Below, piece after piece: positions 50,705-61,635 of a stretch of 64,000 nucleotides of DNA. The DNA is from Acidovorax kalamii (lineage in GTDB: Bacteria; Pseudomonadota; Gammaproteobacteria; Burkholderiales; Burkholderiaceae_C): assembly GCF_002245625.1 (NCBI RefSeq), contig NZ_NOIG01000010.1, positions 248,001 to 312,000 of the forward strand. The letters are read 5' to 3'. The position numbers and the translations under genes are program-made. Position 1 is the stretch's first letter. The number at the start of each line of letters is the position of its first letter. The notes below the pieces were generated by a model. That model saw only the letters and a list, made by a program, of their open reading frames with translations. It was not told the DNA's origin and did not search any database.

Positions 50705-51970
50705 CTACTTGAGCAGGCCGAGCGACAGGCTGGGGAACAGCGACAACATCACCAGCGCCACACAGCTGATGATGAAAAACGGGAGGGTGACGATGAACAT
50801 CTTTCCGGGCTTGGCGCCGGTAACGGCCGATGCCACAAAGAAGCTCAGGCCCACGGGCGGCGACATCAGGCCCAGCACCAGGTTGATGACCACCACCACG
50901 CCGAAGTGGCGCGGGTCGATGTGATAAACCTCGGTGGCAATGGGCAGCAGGATGGGCACGGTCATGATGAGCCCGGGGATGCCGTCGATGACGGTGCCGA
51001 TCACCAGCAGGATCACATTTGCCAACAGCAGGAAGGTGACCGGGTCGTGCGCCACGGTCTGCACCCAGGCGGCCACCATCTGCGGCACCTTGCCGTAGAT
51101 CAGCAGCCACGAGAAAACGGCCGCCGCTGCCACCAGGAACAGCACCACGGCCGAGTAGATGGCCGAGCGCAGCAGGATGCGCGGCAGCGCGTTGAAGCGG
51201 AACTCCTTGGTGACAAACCGCCCCACCAGGGCCGAGGCCACGGCGCCCACGGCGGCCGATTCGGTGGGGTTGGCAATGCCGCTCAGGATGGAGCCCACGA
51301 TGACAATCGGGATCAGCAGCGTGGGGCTGGCCTGCGCGGCGGTGCGCGCGCGCTGGGCCAGCGTGCGCTTTTCGCTGCGGGGGTAGTCGTAGACAAACCC
51401 CATGAGCGCGATCACGACAAAGAACAGCAGCGTGAGCAGGACGCCGGGAAGGATGCCCGCAATCAGCATGTCGCCCACGGCCACCTGGGCCAGCACGCTG
51501 AACACCACAAACATCACCGAGGGCGGGATGATGGGGCCGAGCATGCCGCCGTACACCGTGAGCCCGGCGGCAAAGGTCTTGTCGTAGCCCTGCTTCTCCA
51601 TCTCGGGCACCATCACCTGCGACATGATGGCCACCTGCGCGGTGGCCGAGCCGATGATGGACGACACCAGCATGTTGGCGAGGATGTTGACGTAGGCGAG
51701 CCCCCCCTTGACCGAGCCGATGAAGGCCATGGCCAGGTCCACCAGGCGGCGCGTGATGCCGCCGCTGTTCATGATCTCGCCGATCAGGATGAACAGCGGG
51801 ATGGCGATGAGGCCGTAGCTGTCCACCCCGCCGAACATCTGCACGGGGAAGGACTGGAACAACACCGGGCTGTTGATGCTGAGGATGTACACGATGCCTG
51901 CCAGGCACAGGCATACCCCGATGGGCACGCCCACCATCAGCACGGCGAGGAAGAAAAGGGTGGTGAGCAT
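50705..51970 (-). CDS. TRAP transporter large permease (DctM-type)
   Basis: A 421-residue inner-membrane protein with 11-12 hydrophobic segments, of the DctM/SiaM family. It begins MLTTLFFLAVLMVGVPIGVC. Typical motifs are LIAIPLFILIGEIMNSGGIT (about residues 54-73), GSATAQVAIMSQVMVPEMEK (about 110-129) and a second-half copy with DGIPGLIMTVPILLPIA (about 328-344), reflecting the family's inverted repeat. It drives sodium-coupled uptake with the small permease and the DctP receptor. It starts 14 bp after the small permease stop. Confidence 0.94.
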   Translation of the reverse strand: MLTTLFFLAVLMVGVPIGVCLCLAGIVYILSINSPVLFQSFPVQMFGGVDSYGLIAIPLFILIGEIMNSGGITRRLVDLAMAFIGSVKGGLAYVNILANMLVSSIIGSATAQVAIMSQVMVPEMEKQGYDKTFAAGLTVYGGMLGPIIPPSVMFVVFSVLAQVAVGDMLIAGILPGVLLTLLFFVVIALMGFVYDYPRSEKRTLAQRARTAAQASPTLLIPIVIVGSILSGIANPTESAAVGAVASALVGRFVTKEFRFNALPRILLRSAIYSAVVLFLVAAAAVFSWLLIYGKVPQMVAAWVQTVAHDPVTFLLLANVILLVIGTVIDGIPGLIMTVPILLPIATEVYHIDPRHFGVVVVINLVLGLMSPPVGLSFFVASAVTGAKPGKMFIVTLPFFIISCVALVMLSLFPSLSLGLLK

Positions 51971-51984
51971 GGGGGCCTCGGAGG

Positions 51985-52620
51985 TCAGTTCACGGCGTCG
52001 GCATTGACCACGTCAAAGCCCGGGTGCTGCACGCGTTCAGCGGCGCCCAGGTCTTCGAGCAGGTTGGCCAGCGCATGCACGGTGAAGGTGGCCGAAAACA
52101 GCGGCAGGATGAGCTGCAGCACCCAGGTGGGCCAGTTCAGCGTCTGCGTGCGCTCGGTGTACAAAAAGTTGAAGCTTTCGGCCGCAAACTCCTTGGCATC
52201 AAAGCCATGGCGTGCAATGCCCACGGGGTCCATCCACACCCAGCACATCACCAGCATGGCTACGCCAAAGACCAACACACCCAACATGGCCACCACCTTG
52301 GCGGCTCGGACGCTGCGCGGGCCCAGGTGGTCGGTGAGCAGGCCCACGGAAAAGTCCATGCGCAGCCGCGTCATCACCGAGGCCCCCACAAAAGTCAGCC
52401 ATACCACGGTGTAGACCGCTGCTTCGTCCACCCAGTAGATGGGCATGCCTGAGTAGCGTGTGCCGACGTTGAACAGGATGAGCAGCACCAGCAGCGTCAT
52501 GAGGCCGGTGAGTACATATCGCTCGACGCGCAGGATGTGCGAGGACAGCGCCAGCACCCAGCGAACAGGGGTACGCGGCGTGGCAGCAGGCGGTGGGGTG
52601 GGGCTGTGGGATGAGGGCAT
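51985..52620 (-). CDS. TRAP transporter small permease (DctQ-type)
   Basis: A 211-residue membrane protein with four hydrophobic segments (from about residue 37: LTGLMTLLVLLILFNVGTRY). The conserved small-permease stretch is PIYWVDEAAVYTVVWLTFVG (about 55-74), followed by MRLDFSVGLL-like MTRLRMDFSVGLL. It is the first gene of the TRAP trio. An ATG at 52620 and a downstream-facing promoter region with ATATC-N5-GATAT (52641-52655) lie ahead of it. The protein forms the transmembrane complex with the DctM-type subunit. Confidence 0.9.
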   Translation of the reverse strand: MPSSHSPTPPPAATPRTPVRWVLALSSHILRVERYVLTGLMTLLVLLILFNVGTRYSGMPIYWVDEAAVYTVVWLTFVGASVMTRLRMDFSVGLLTDHLGPRSVRAAKVVAMLGVLVFGVAMLVMCWVWMDPVGIARHGFDAKEFAAESFNFLYTERTQTLNWPTWVLQLILPLFSATFTVHALANLLEDLGAAERVQHPGFDVVNADAVN

Positions 52621-52640
52621 GGGGCGATGTGCAGTTTTTA

Positions 52641-52655
52641 ATATCCGGTTGATAT
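52641..52655. promoter_or_regulatory. inverted repeat upstream of the TRAP operon
   Basis: ATATC-CGGTT-GATAT lies 21 bp upstream of the small-permease start. GTTGATATATTTATA (52648-52662) resembles GTTGTAAATATATTA (58632-58646) upstream of the deaminase gene. The two could be sites for the same regulator, most simply the GntR/FCD protein at 48875. Confidence 0.35.
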
Positions 52656-52716
52656 ATTTATAAGCAAGATAGGTGCCTGCGTGCTGTGCCTGGTGATCCC
52701 GTGCGTGGTGCGCCCG

Positions 52717-54054
52717 TCAGGCAGGCGGCGCGCCAGCGGCTTCGAGCGTGGGCTTGTCGCTGGCCGCCAGCGTGGCGATGCGCGCAGGCGCCAGCAGATG
52801 CCGGGGCGCGGCAGGTGTCCACCCAAACAGGTGCTGTGTGGCCGCCCCGCAGATGCGTCCCTGGCAGGCGCCCATGCCGCAGCGGGTGTGCAGCTTGGCG
52901 TCGATCCAGCCCTGGCGCGGGGCCAGGTCGGCATAGGCGACGTCTTCACAGCGGCATACCAGGGTGTCGGAGCGGGGTAGGGCCTTGAGCTGTTCGTTCA
53001 GCACAAACGAGGTCTGCAGCGCCTGGGCAAAATCTTCCCAGCGCGCGAGTTGCGTGCGCATTGCATATGCCTGTTGCACGTGGCCTGCCGCGACATGGCC
53101 CGCGATCGCGCCTTGCACCAGGGCCCGCTCACTGCCGCCAAAGCCCGTGCTTTCCCCAGCAGCCAACACACCTGCCACCGAGGTGCACATCTGCGCGTCC
53201 ACCACCAGGCCCAGGCCATCACTCAGTGGTCCGCCCAGCGCACAACCAAGTAGCTGGCCCAGCTGGGTGTTGGGCACCAGACCAAAGCCGCAGGCGATGC
53301 GGTCGCAGGCGATGGTTTCTTCTGCGTGCGTGCCCTTGCGCAGCCGCACGGACTGCACCTGGGTGGTGCCTTGTGCTTCCAGCACATGGGTGTTGGCGCG
53401 CAACCTGGTATTCAGCAGCGTAAGGGCCTGCAACGCCTTGGCAGGCCAGCGCGGCAGCTGCGCCGCAAAGCCTGCCAGCGCAGACAAGGAGGCCTGCTCG
53501 GCAATGCGCACCACGGTAGCACCTGCCCGCGTGGCCGTAGCGGCCACCGCCAGCAGCAGCGGGCCGGTGCCAGCAATCACGATGCGCTGGCCGCGCACAT
53601 CCAGCCCCGCCTTGATGAGGGCCTGAAGTGCACCCGCGCCCGTCACGCCGGGCAAGGTCCAGCCGGGGAAAGGCAGCAGCAGCTCGCGTGCGCCGGTGCA
53701 CAGGATGATGCGGTGGCTGTGCTGGGTCCATCCCCGGTCGGCGTCTTCCAGCAGCAGGGCGGGGGCCTTGTCGGTGGGCTGGCGTGCGCCCAGGCCCACC
53801 ACCCGGGTGCCGGTCAGCACGCGGATGTTGGCGTGCTTGGCCAGGGCCGCGCGGTGCTGCTGCGCCAGCGGCGGCAGGGCCACCTGTGGGCCATCGCGCC
53901 AGATCTGGCCGCCGGGCTGGGGGTTGTCGTCCACGATGGTGATGACTGCACCGCTGGGTGCGGCGGCCAGGGCTGCGGCCATGCCCGCCGGGCCTGCGCC
54001 GATGATGAGGATGTCGCAGCGTTCGTGCATGGGGGGGGGGCGATTCATGGGCAT
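52717..54054 (-). CDS. D-hydroxyproline dehydrogenase-type FAD subunit (HcnB-like)
   Basis: A 445-residue flavoprotein of the HcnB/NoxA group. The N-terminal FAD Rossmann motif is ILIIGAGPAGMAAALAAAPS (about residues 15-34). The NAD-type second Rossmann section is IVIAGTGPLLLAVAATA (about 158). The C-terminus has a BFD-like [2Fe-2S] site, VCRCEDVAYADL and RCGMGACQGRICG (about 370-410), which supplies four cysteines. Such subunits form heteromeric D-hydroxyproline or opine dehydrogenases with a small 2Fe-2S protein and a DadA-like flavoprotein, both encoded just upstream. ATGs at 54054, 54048 and 54030 are possible starts, and a ten-G tract lies between the last two. Confidence 0.88.
   Translation of the reverse strand: MPMNRPPPMHERCDILIIGAGPAGMAAALAAAPSGAVITIVDDNPQPGGQIWRDGPQVALPPLAQQHRAALAKHANIRVLTGTRVVGLGARQPTDKAPALLLEDADRGWTQHSHRIILCTGARELLLPFPGWTLPGVTGAGALQALIKAGLDVRGQRIVIAGTGPLLLAVAATATRAGATVVRIAEQASLSALAGFAAQLPRWPAKALQALTLLNTRLRANTHVLEAQGTTQVQSVRLRKGTHAEETIACDRIACGFGLVPNTQLGQLLGCALGGPLSDGLGLVVDAQMCTSVAGVLAAGESTGFGGSERALVQGAIAGHVAAGHVQQAYAMRTQLARWEDFAQALQTSFVLNEQLKALPRSDTLVCRCEDVAYADLAPRQGWIDAKLHTRCGMGACQGRICGAATQHLFGWTPAAPRHLLAPARIATLAASDKPTLEAAGAPPA
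54031..54040 (+). repeat. G10 homopolymer at the start of a dehydrogenase subunit gene
   Basis: Ten consecutive G residues (C on the coding strand) encode Pro-Pro-Pro in MPMNRPPPMHERCD. It lies between two candidate starts (54048 and 54030) and 4 bp beyond the end of the 2Fe-2S gene. Tracts of this length are prone to slippage. Confidence 0.85.
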
Positions 54055-54335
54055 GGCGTAGCGCTCCCGGGGGCCATATCTGCATCAGTGTCGATGGCCA
54101 TGCCGTCGGCGCACACCGTCTGGCAGGCCAGGCGGATGCGGCCGTGGATGCGTACGCGGCATTCGTGGCACACGCCCATGCCACACAGCGGTGCGCGCGC
54201 ATGGCCGGTGACGGAGGTGCGGGTGGTGCCCGGCGGTTGTTGCGCCAGCGCGGCGGCCACGCTGGTGCCCGCTGGCACTTGCCGGGGGACTCCGTTCACG
54301 GCGATCTGCACGGTGGTGGTTGCCGGACGCGTCAT
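54045..54335 (-). CDS. small (2Fe-2S) subunit of D-hydroxyproline dehydrogenase-type enzyme
   Basis: A 96-residue ferredoxin-like protein of the HcnA/Fer2_4 type. The cysteines that ligate a plant-type [2Fe-2S] cluster are in PLCGMGVCHECRVRIHGR (about residues 49-66) and LACQT (about 69-73). The N-terminal beta-grasp reads VQIAVNGVPRQVPAGTSVAA. It overlaps the DadA-like gene by 4 nt (ATGA) and the HcnB-like gene by 10 nt. The three genes are therefore one translational block, consistent with subunits of a single membrane-linked dehydrogenase. Confidence 0.9.
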   Translation of the reverse strand: MTRPATTTVQIAVNGVPRQVPAGTSVAAALAQQPPGTTRTSVTGHARAPLCGMGVCHECRVRIHGRIRLACQTVCADGMAIDTDADMAPGSATPCP

Positions 54336-55447
54336 GCAGCACCCCGCAAATCAAAACGCTGCGCCGCGTAGGGCCTGGGGTCGATGGGCGGCGTGCTTCC
54401 GGTGATCTGTGCCGCCAGCAGTTGTGCGGTGGCGGGTGCCGTGGTCACGCCCAACCCTTCATGTCCTACCGCCAGCCACAGGTGGGGGCGCTCGGGGTGC
54501 GGGCCGATGATGGGCAGACTGTCGGGCGTGGCGGCGCGAAACCCTGTCCAGGTGCGGATCGCGTTCAGGTCCGCCAGGCCGGGCAGGTACATCAGTGCGC
54601 GTTGGAGCATGCGCGCCAGCAAGGCGTGGTTGACGGCCGCGTCGGTGGTGTCGAACTCGCGCGACGAACCAATCAGCAACTGGCCGGTAGGCCGGGGCTG
54701 CACGTTGAAGGCCACCGAGGTGCCATCGCTGTGGTGCGCGCTGGTGATGTAGCCCAGCTCCACCAATTGGTGGTGCACGGTGCCCGGGTAACGATCGGTG
54801 ATGACGAGGTGGCCCTTTTTGGGGCGCAGCGGCAGGCCGGGGCACAGCTGCGGGGCCTGGATGCCGCTGGCCAGCACGATGGACCCCGCGCTGCGTTGGC
54901 TGCCATCGCGCAGGGTGACGGTGCGGCCGTCGATCTGCGTGGCTTCGGCCTGTTCAAGAACAATTTTCCCATGCGCTGCGGCCTGGTCCAGCAGCCATTG
55001 CGCGGCGCGCGGGGCGTAGACCACGCTGTCGCCCTGCACCTTGAGCGCTCCCGCCAGACTAGGGCGCAGCGCGGGCTCGGCACGGGCGAGGGCGGCAGCA
55101 TCCAGCATCTCGCAGGCCACGCCTTGTGCTTGCAAGGTGGCGCGCTTGGCGTGTGCGGCCTGCAGCTCTGCCTCGTTGGCAGCCAGCCAGAGCGTGCCGC
55201 AGGCGGTGAAGGCGCAGCCTGCATCCATCTGCGGCGCCCAGGCGTGCCAATGGTCGAGCGACGATTTGCTCAGTGCCAGCTCAGCCGGGTTGTCATCCAT
55301 CACCACCAGATGGCCCATGCCTGCCGCCGTGGCACCGCCCAGCCGCGCATCGATGATTCGCACCGACAGCCCGGCCTGCACGAGCGCATGGGCACAGGCC
55401 GCGCCGACGATGCCAGCGCCAATCACAAGGATATCGGTGATTTGCAT
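54332..55447 (-). CDS. D-hydroxyproline dehydrogenase-type catalytic subunit (DadA-like)
   Basis: A 371-residue FAD-dependent amine oxidoreductase of the DAO/glycine oxidase family. The N-terminus MQITDILVIGAGIVGAACAH carries the FAD GxGxxG. SAGSIVLASGIQAPQL (about 180) and PIIGPHPERPHLWLAVGHEG (about 320-339) are typical DAO blocks. With the 2Fe-2S and HcnB-like subunits encoded downstream it should oxidise cis-4-hydroxy-D-proline to pyrroline-4-hydroxy-2-carboxylate. That role comes from context and from the adjacent epimerase. The start is the ATG at 55447, 28 bp after the epimerase stop. Confidence 0.9.
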   Translation of the reverse strand: MQITDILVIGAGIVGAACAHALVQAGLSVRIIDARLGGATAAGMGHLVVMDDNPAELALSKSSLDHWHAWAPQMDAGCAFTACGTLWLAANEAELQAAHAKRATLQAQGVACEMLDAAALARAEPALRPSLAGALKVQGDSVVYAPRAAQWLLDQAAAHGKIVLEQAEATQIDGRTVTLRDGSQRSAGSIVLASGIQAPQLCPGLPLRPKKGHLVITDRYPGTVHHQLVELGYITSAHHSDGTSVAFNVQPRPTGQLLIGSSREFDTTDAAVNHALLARMLQRALMYLPGLADLNAIRTWTGFRAATPDSLPIIGPHPERPHLWLAVGHEGLGVTTAPATAQLLAAQITGSTPPIDPRPYAAQRFDLRGAA

Positions 55448-55475
55448 GGGGCCTGTGCGGATGGAAAGAGGCGCT

Positions 55476-56411
55476 TTACAGCCGGATGCCCCAGCCGAAG
55501 GGGTCTGCGTCGTCGATCAGCAAGGTTGCTTCTGCGCTCATGTAGGCGCGGCCACGCAGCGTGGGGACCAGCTTGCCATCGTCCTGCAGCGTGTAGCTGG
55601 CCTCGAACTGACTGCCGATGATGCTGGCCTGGCGCCAGATGGCACCGGGTGCCAGCTTGCCATCGGCGGCCAGGCAGGCGATCTTGGCGCTGGTACCGGT
55701 GCCGCAGGGGGAGCGGTCGTAGGCCTTGCCGGGGCACAGCACGTAGTTGCGGCTGTCGGCATTGTCGTCGTCCGCAAAGAGTTCGATGTGGTCGATCTCG
55801 CCACCGTTGTCGCCGCGAATGCCCTGGTCCTTCAGGGCCTGCTGCACGGCGCAGCTGTAGTGCATCAGGGCCTCCAGGTTGTCGCTGGCCACGCGCTGGC
55901 CGTGGTCCGAGATCAAAAAGAACCAGTTACCGCCCCAGGCCACATCACCCACTACGCGCCCGTAGCCGGGCACATCCACCGCCAGCTGGTGGTGCAGGCG
56001 ATAGGCGGGCACATTGCGCACGCTGACTGATCCATCGGTGTGCAGTGTCGTGGTGACCGTGCCCACGGGCGTTTCGATGCGGTGTTCGCCAGGCTGGATG
56101 CGGCCCATGTAGGCCAGCGATGCGACCAGGCCAATCGTGCCGTGGCCACACATGCCCAGGTAACCGCTGTTGTTGAAGAAGATCACGGCTGCCGCGTTGG
56201 CAGGGTCTTGCGGTGCGCAGAGCAGCGCGCCCACCACCACGTCGCTACCGCGCGGCTCCAGCACGGTAGCGGCGCGCCAGGCATCGTGCTCGCGCGCCAG
56301 GCGCTCGCGCCGCTCGGCCATGGTGCCAGTGCCCAGGTCCGGAAAACCGCCAATGACAAGCCGGGTCGGCTCGCCACCGGTGTGGGAATCAAGGATCTGG
56401 ATGCGTTTCAT
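55476..56411 (-). CDS. 4-hydroxyproline 2-epimerase (proline racemase family)
   Basis: A 311-residue member of the proline racemase family. Both catalytic cysteines are present: Cys in [18 protein letters not shown] (about residue 88) and in [18 protein letters not shown] (about 236). That indicates a racemase or epimerase and not a trans-3-hydroxyproline dehydratase, which has Thr at the second position. The start [20 protein letters not shown] is also typical. The enzyme would convert trans-4-hydroxy-L-proline to cis-4-hydroxy-D-proline, the substrate of the dehydrogenase encoded next. The choice of hydroxyproline over proline rests on the surrounding genes. Confidence 0.92.
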   Translation of the reverse strand: MKRIQILDSHTGGEPTRLVIGGFPDLGTGTMAERRERLAREHDAWRAATVLEPRGSDVVVGALLCAPQDPANAAAVIFFNNSGYLGMCGHGTIGLVASLAYMGRIQPGEHRIETPVGTVTTTLHTDGSVSVRNVPAYRLHHQLAVDVPGYGRVVGDVAWGGNWFFLISDHGQRVASDNLEALMHYSCAVQQALKDQGIRGDNGGEIDHIELFADDDNADSRNYVLCPGKAYDRSPCGTGTSAKIACLAADGKLAPGAIWRQASIIGSQFEASYTLQDDGKLVPTLRGRAYMSAEATLLIDDADPFGWGIRL

Positions 56412-56445
56412 GGAGTTGTTTCAGGGGTAAGGGCTGAGAACGGGG

Positions 56446-57597
56446 TCAGTAACTTGCCAGGGGCACGGGCGCAGCGTTGCGGAAGGTCAGCACCGTGATG
56501 GGCGCCTGCTTGAGGTTGCCCTTGTCATCGTAGGCGTAGGTGCCCGCCACGCCCTGGTGGCTGGATTGGAGCATCTGTGCACCCACCTTGGCGGGCTGGG
56601 TGGAGTTGGCCTTTTGCATCGCGTCGGCCATGAACATCACCTGATCGTAGTAGGAGGCGGCATACGCGTCGGCATCCAGCTTGAAGCGCGCCTTGTACTT
56701 GGCTTTGAAGGCCGGGCCGTTGGCCACCTTGTCGAGCATGGTGCCGCCCTGGGCGCAGAACACAGTGTCGTTCACGGCCTCGCCGCCGAGCTTCCCTACC
56801 TCGGGGCTGCACAGGGTGTCGCCGCCCAGCAGCTTGGCGGTAAGGCCGAGTTGCTTCATCTGCCGTGCCATGGGCGCGGCCTGGGGCGCGTAGCCGCCAA
56901 AGAAAATGGCCTGCGGCTGCTTGGCCTTGAGGCTGGTGAGGATGGAGAGGAAGTCCGTGGACTTGTCGGTGGTGAACTCCTGGCCCACCACCGTGAGGCC
57001 CTGCTTCTTGGCCTCCTTGGTGAACTGGTCGGCCACGCCCTGGCCGAAGGCGGTGCGGTCGTCGATCACGGCCACCTGTTTGACCTTGAGCACCTGCGCT
57101 GCATACACGGCCATGTTGGAGCCAATCTGCGTGTCGCTGGCGATGATGCGGAACAGGTTCTTGTAGCCGCCTTCCGTTACCTTGGGGTTGGTGCCCACGG
57201 TGGACACCATGGCGCCGCCGTCGTTGTAGACCCGGGACGCGGGGATGGCCACGCCCGAGCAGTACGGACCCATGACGAACTTCACGCCGCTGTCCACCAG
57301 TTTCTGGGCCACGCTCACGCCAGTGCGCGCATCGCACTGGTCGTCTTCTGACACGAGTTCGAATTTCAGCGTCTTGCCCTCGACCACGATCTTTTTCGCG
57401 TTGAGTTCCTCAACGGCCAGGCGCACGCCGTTCTCGTTGTCCTTGCCCGCAAAGGCGTTGGGGCCCGAGAGCGGGCCGCTGTGGCCGATCTTGATGACCT
57501 GCTCTTGCGCGCTGGCCTGGTGGGCGTGGCCCGCCAGAAGCAGGGCCGCAATGGCAGCGGGCGTGAGCGTCCGAAATCCGAAAGATGCACGTGTCAT
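56446..57597 (-). CDS. ABC transporter binding protein, LivJ-type
   Basis: A 383-residue periplasmic amino-acid-binding protein (Peripla_BP_6, HAAT family). The signal peptide runs MTRASFGFRTLTPAAIAALL to a QASAQEQ cleavage site (about residue 29). The mature chain has IKIGHSGPLSGPNAFAGKDN (about 32-51), FVMGPYCSGVAIPASRVYND (about 100-119) and AVIDDRTAFGQGVADQF (about 165). The ATG at 57597 was chosen as the start of a natural signal peptide. No permease or ATPase of this type is in the window, so it must work with components encoded elsewhere or in a role additional to the TRAP system. Confidence 0.92.
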   Translation of the reverse strand: MTRASFGFRTLTPAAIAALLLAGHAHQASAQEQVIKIGHSGPLSGPNAFAGKDNENGVRLAVEELNAKKIVVEGKTLKFELVSEDDQCDARTGVSVAQKLVDSGVKFVMGPYCSGVAIPASRVYNDGGAMVSTVGTNPKVTEGGYKNLFRIIASDTQIGSNMAVYAAQVLKVKQVAVIDDRTAFGQGVADQFTKEAKKQGLTVVGQEFTTDKSTDFLSILTSLKAKQPQAIFFGGYAPQAAPMARQMKQLGLTAKLLGGDTLCSPEVGKLGGEAVNDTVFCAQGGTMLDKVANGPAFKAKYKARFKLDADAYAASYYDQVMFMADAMQKANSTQPAKVGAQMLQSSHQGVAGTYAYDDKGNLKQAPITVLTFRNAAPVPLASY

Positions 57598-57676
57598 GGA
57601 AAACCTCTTGTGTGTGCGTGATGGAAAGGGCCGGTGTCTCGTCCGGCCGGCCCGGTGACGGAAATGGCGGGGCGTG

Positions 57677-58594
57677 TCAGGCCACGGACTGGTACTGGGT
57701 CGGGCGGGTTTCGAGCGCCTGGCGGACCACACGCTCGACAAATGCGCGCTCTTCGCCCACCAGCGGCAGACGGGGGCGGCGCATGTGCTCGGTGCCTACG
57801 CCCACGAGCACGTCGATGAGTTTCAGGTTCTGAACCAGCTTGTTCGACACATCCAGGTGCAGCATGGGCGTCATCCACTGGTACAGCGGCAGCGCTTCGG
57901 CAAATTTTCCGGCCTTCATCAGGTCATACAACGCAACCGTTTCGCGCGGGAAGGCGCAGCCCACGCCCGCAAGCAGGCCGTCGCAGCCCAGCGCCAGACC
58001 TTCGTAGGCCAGGTCGTCCACGCCCAGGAAGAGCTGGTAGCGGTTGCCCACGGTGTTGCGCAGGTCGGTGATGCGGCGGATGTCGCCTGTGCTTTCCTTG
58101 ATGGCGGCGATCCATTCGCAATCGGCCAGCTCCAGCATGTGCTCGGGCTTCAGGTCCACGCGGTAGGCGACAGGGTTGTTGTAGACCATCAGCGGGCGCT
58201 GGGCGGCTGCGGCCATGGCGCGCACATTGGCCATGGCTTCGCGCGCATCAGCTACGTAAATCACCGAGGGCATGACCATGTAGCCCGCCACGCCGAGCTT
58301 GTTGGCACCGTCGATGTAGCGCAGGGCTTCGCGGGTGCTGGTTTCGGACACATTGGCCAGCACGGGCACGCGGCCGTCGGCGGCTTCCAGCGCGATCTGG
58401 GCGACCTTCAGCTTTTCTTCCAGCGTCAGCGTGCTGGCTTCGCCCAGCGAGCCGCAGGTGACCAGGCCGTGGATGCCGTTGCGGATCTGGAAGTCGATGT
58501 GGCGGGCCGTGCCTTCGGCATCGATCGACTCGTCAGCGTGGAACTTGGTGGTGATGGCGGGGAAGATGCCTTGCCAGCGGGGTTGGGGATTCAT
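57677..58594 (-). CDS. DapA-family enzyme, probable pyrroline-4-hydroxy-2-carboxylate deaminase
   Basis: A 305-residue TIM-barrel lyase of the dihydrodipicolinate synthase family. The Schiff-base Lys is in WIAAIKESTGDIRR (about residue 167), the catalytic Tyr in MVYNNPVAYRVD (about 139) and the pyruvate-binding motif is GLVTCGSLGEASTLT (GSLGE in place of GTTGE, about 43-57). In hydroxyproline clusters this family member deaminates pyrroline-4-hydroxy-2-carboxylate to 2-oxoglutarate semialdehyde. It is the first gene of the minus-strand run, with its promoter region at about 58600-58660. Without the context, other DapA-type aldolases would be possible. Confidence 0.88.
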   Translation of the reverse strand: MNPQPRWQGIFPAITTKFHADESIDAEGTARHIDFQIRNGIHGLVTCGSLGEASTLTLEEKLKVAQIALEAADGRVPVLANVSETSTREALRYIDGANKLGVAGYMVMPSVIYVADAREAMANVRAMAAAAQRPLMVYNNPVAYRVDLKPEHMLELADCEWIAAIKESTGDIRRITDLRNTVGNRYQLFLGVDDLAYEGLALGCDGLLAGVGCAFPRETVALYDLMKAGKFAEALPLYQWMTPMLHLDVSNKLVQNLKLIDVLVGVGTEHMRRPRLPLVGEERAFVERVVRQALETRPTQYQSVA

Positions 58595-58631
58595 GGGAAC
58601 GTGCTCCGGGGTGGGTGATGAACTTCAGTAT

Positions 58632-58657
58632 GTTGTAAATATATTAAAGAAATATTT
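58632..58657. promoter_or_regulatory. AT-rich inverted repeat upstream of the hydroxyproline operon
   Basis: AAATAT (58637-58642) and ATATTT (58652-58657) form an inverted repeat within a strongly AT-rich 40-bp block ahead of the deaminase gene (start 58594). GTTGTAAATATATTA (58632-58646) resembles the sequence upstream of the TRAP genes. It probably contains the promoter and an operator for the cluster regulator. Confidence 0.4.
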
Positions 58658-58810
58658 GAAATGCAATGGGCGTTTTCATCTTTTTGCAAAGTGCGTGCGG
58701 GCCATGTCTGACGGCAGGCATCCGCGAGTGGGGCGGATGGGGTGGGGGCGGGCACAGGCCGTAAGCCAGGCGGTGTCGTTCCCCAGCCACGGGCTACGAG
58801 GCGCCAAACC

Positions 58811-58816
58811 TATAAT
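58811..58816 (+). promoter_or_regulatory. -10 hexamer of the alaS promoter
   Basis: TATAAT matches the sigma-70 -10 consensus exactly and lies 78 bp upstream of the alaS ATG. I find no clear -35 at the right distance. The resulting leader would be about 70 nt. Confidence 0.5.
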
Positions 58817-58894
58817 GAAAGGTTGGTCCCGCTGGGCCGTCAGCAGGCATCGGCCTGCACGGCGCCCCACTGTGTGAAACCACTCCACCACACC

Positions 58895-61552
<2,658 letters not shown>

Positions 61553-61635
61553 TCCCCGGCGCCACGCTGGCTGCCTGGGTGGTGTTGCGAAAAAGGGGAT
61601 GACGCGCGACGGGCTTTCCCCCTACATTCAGCCGC

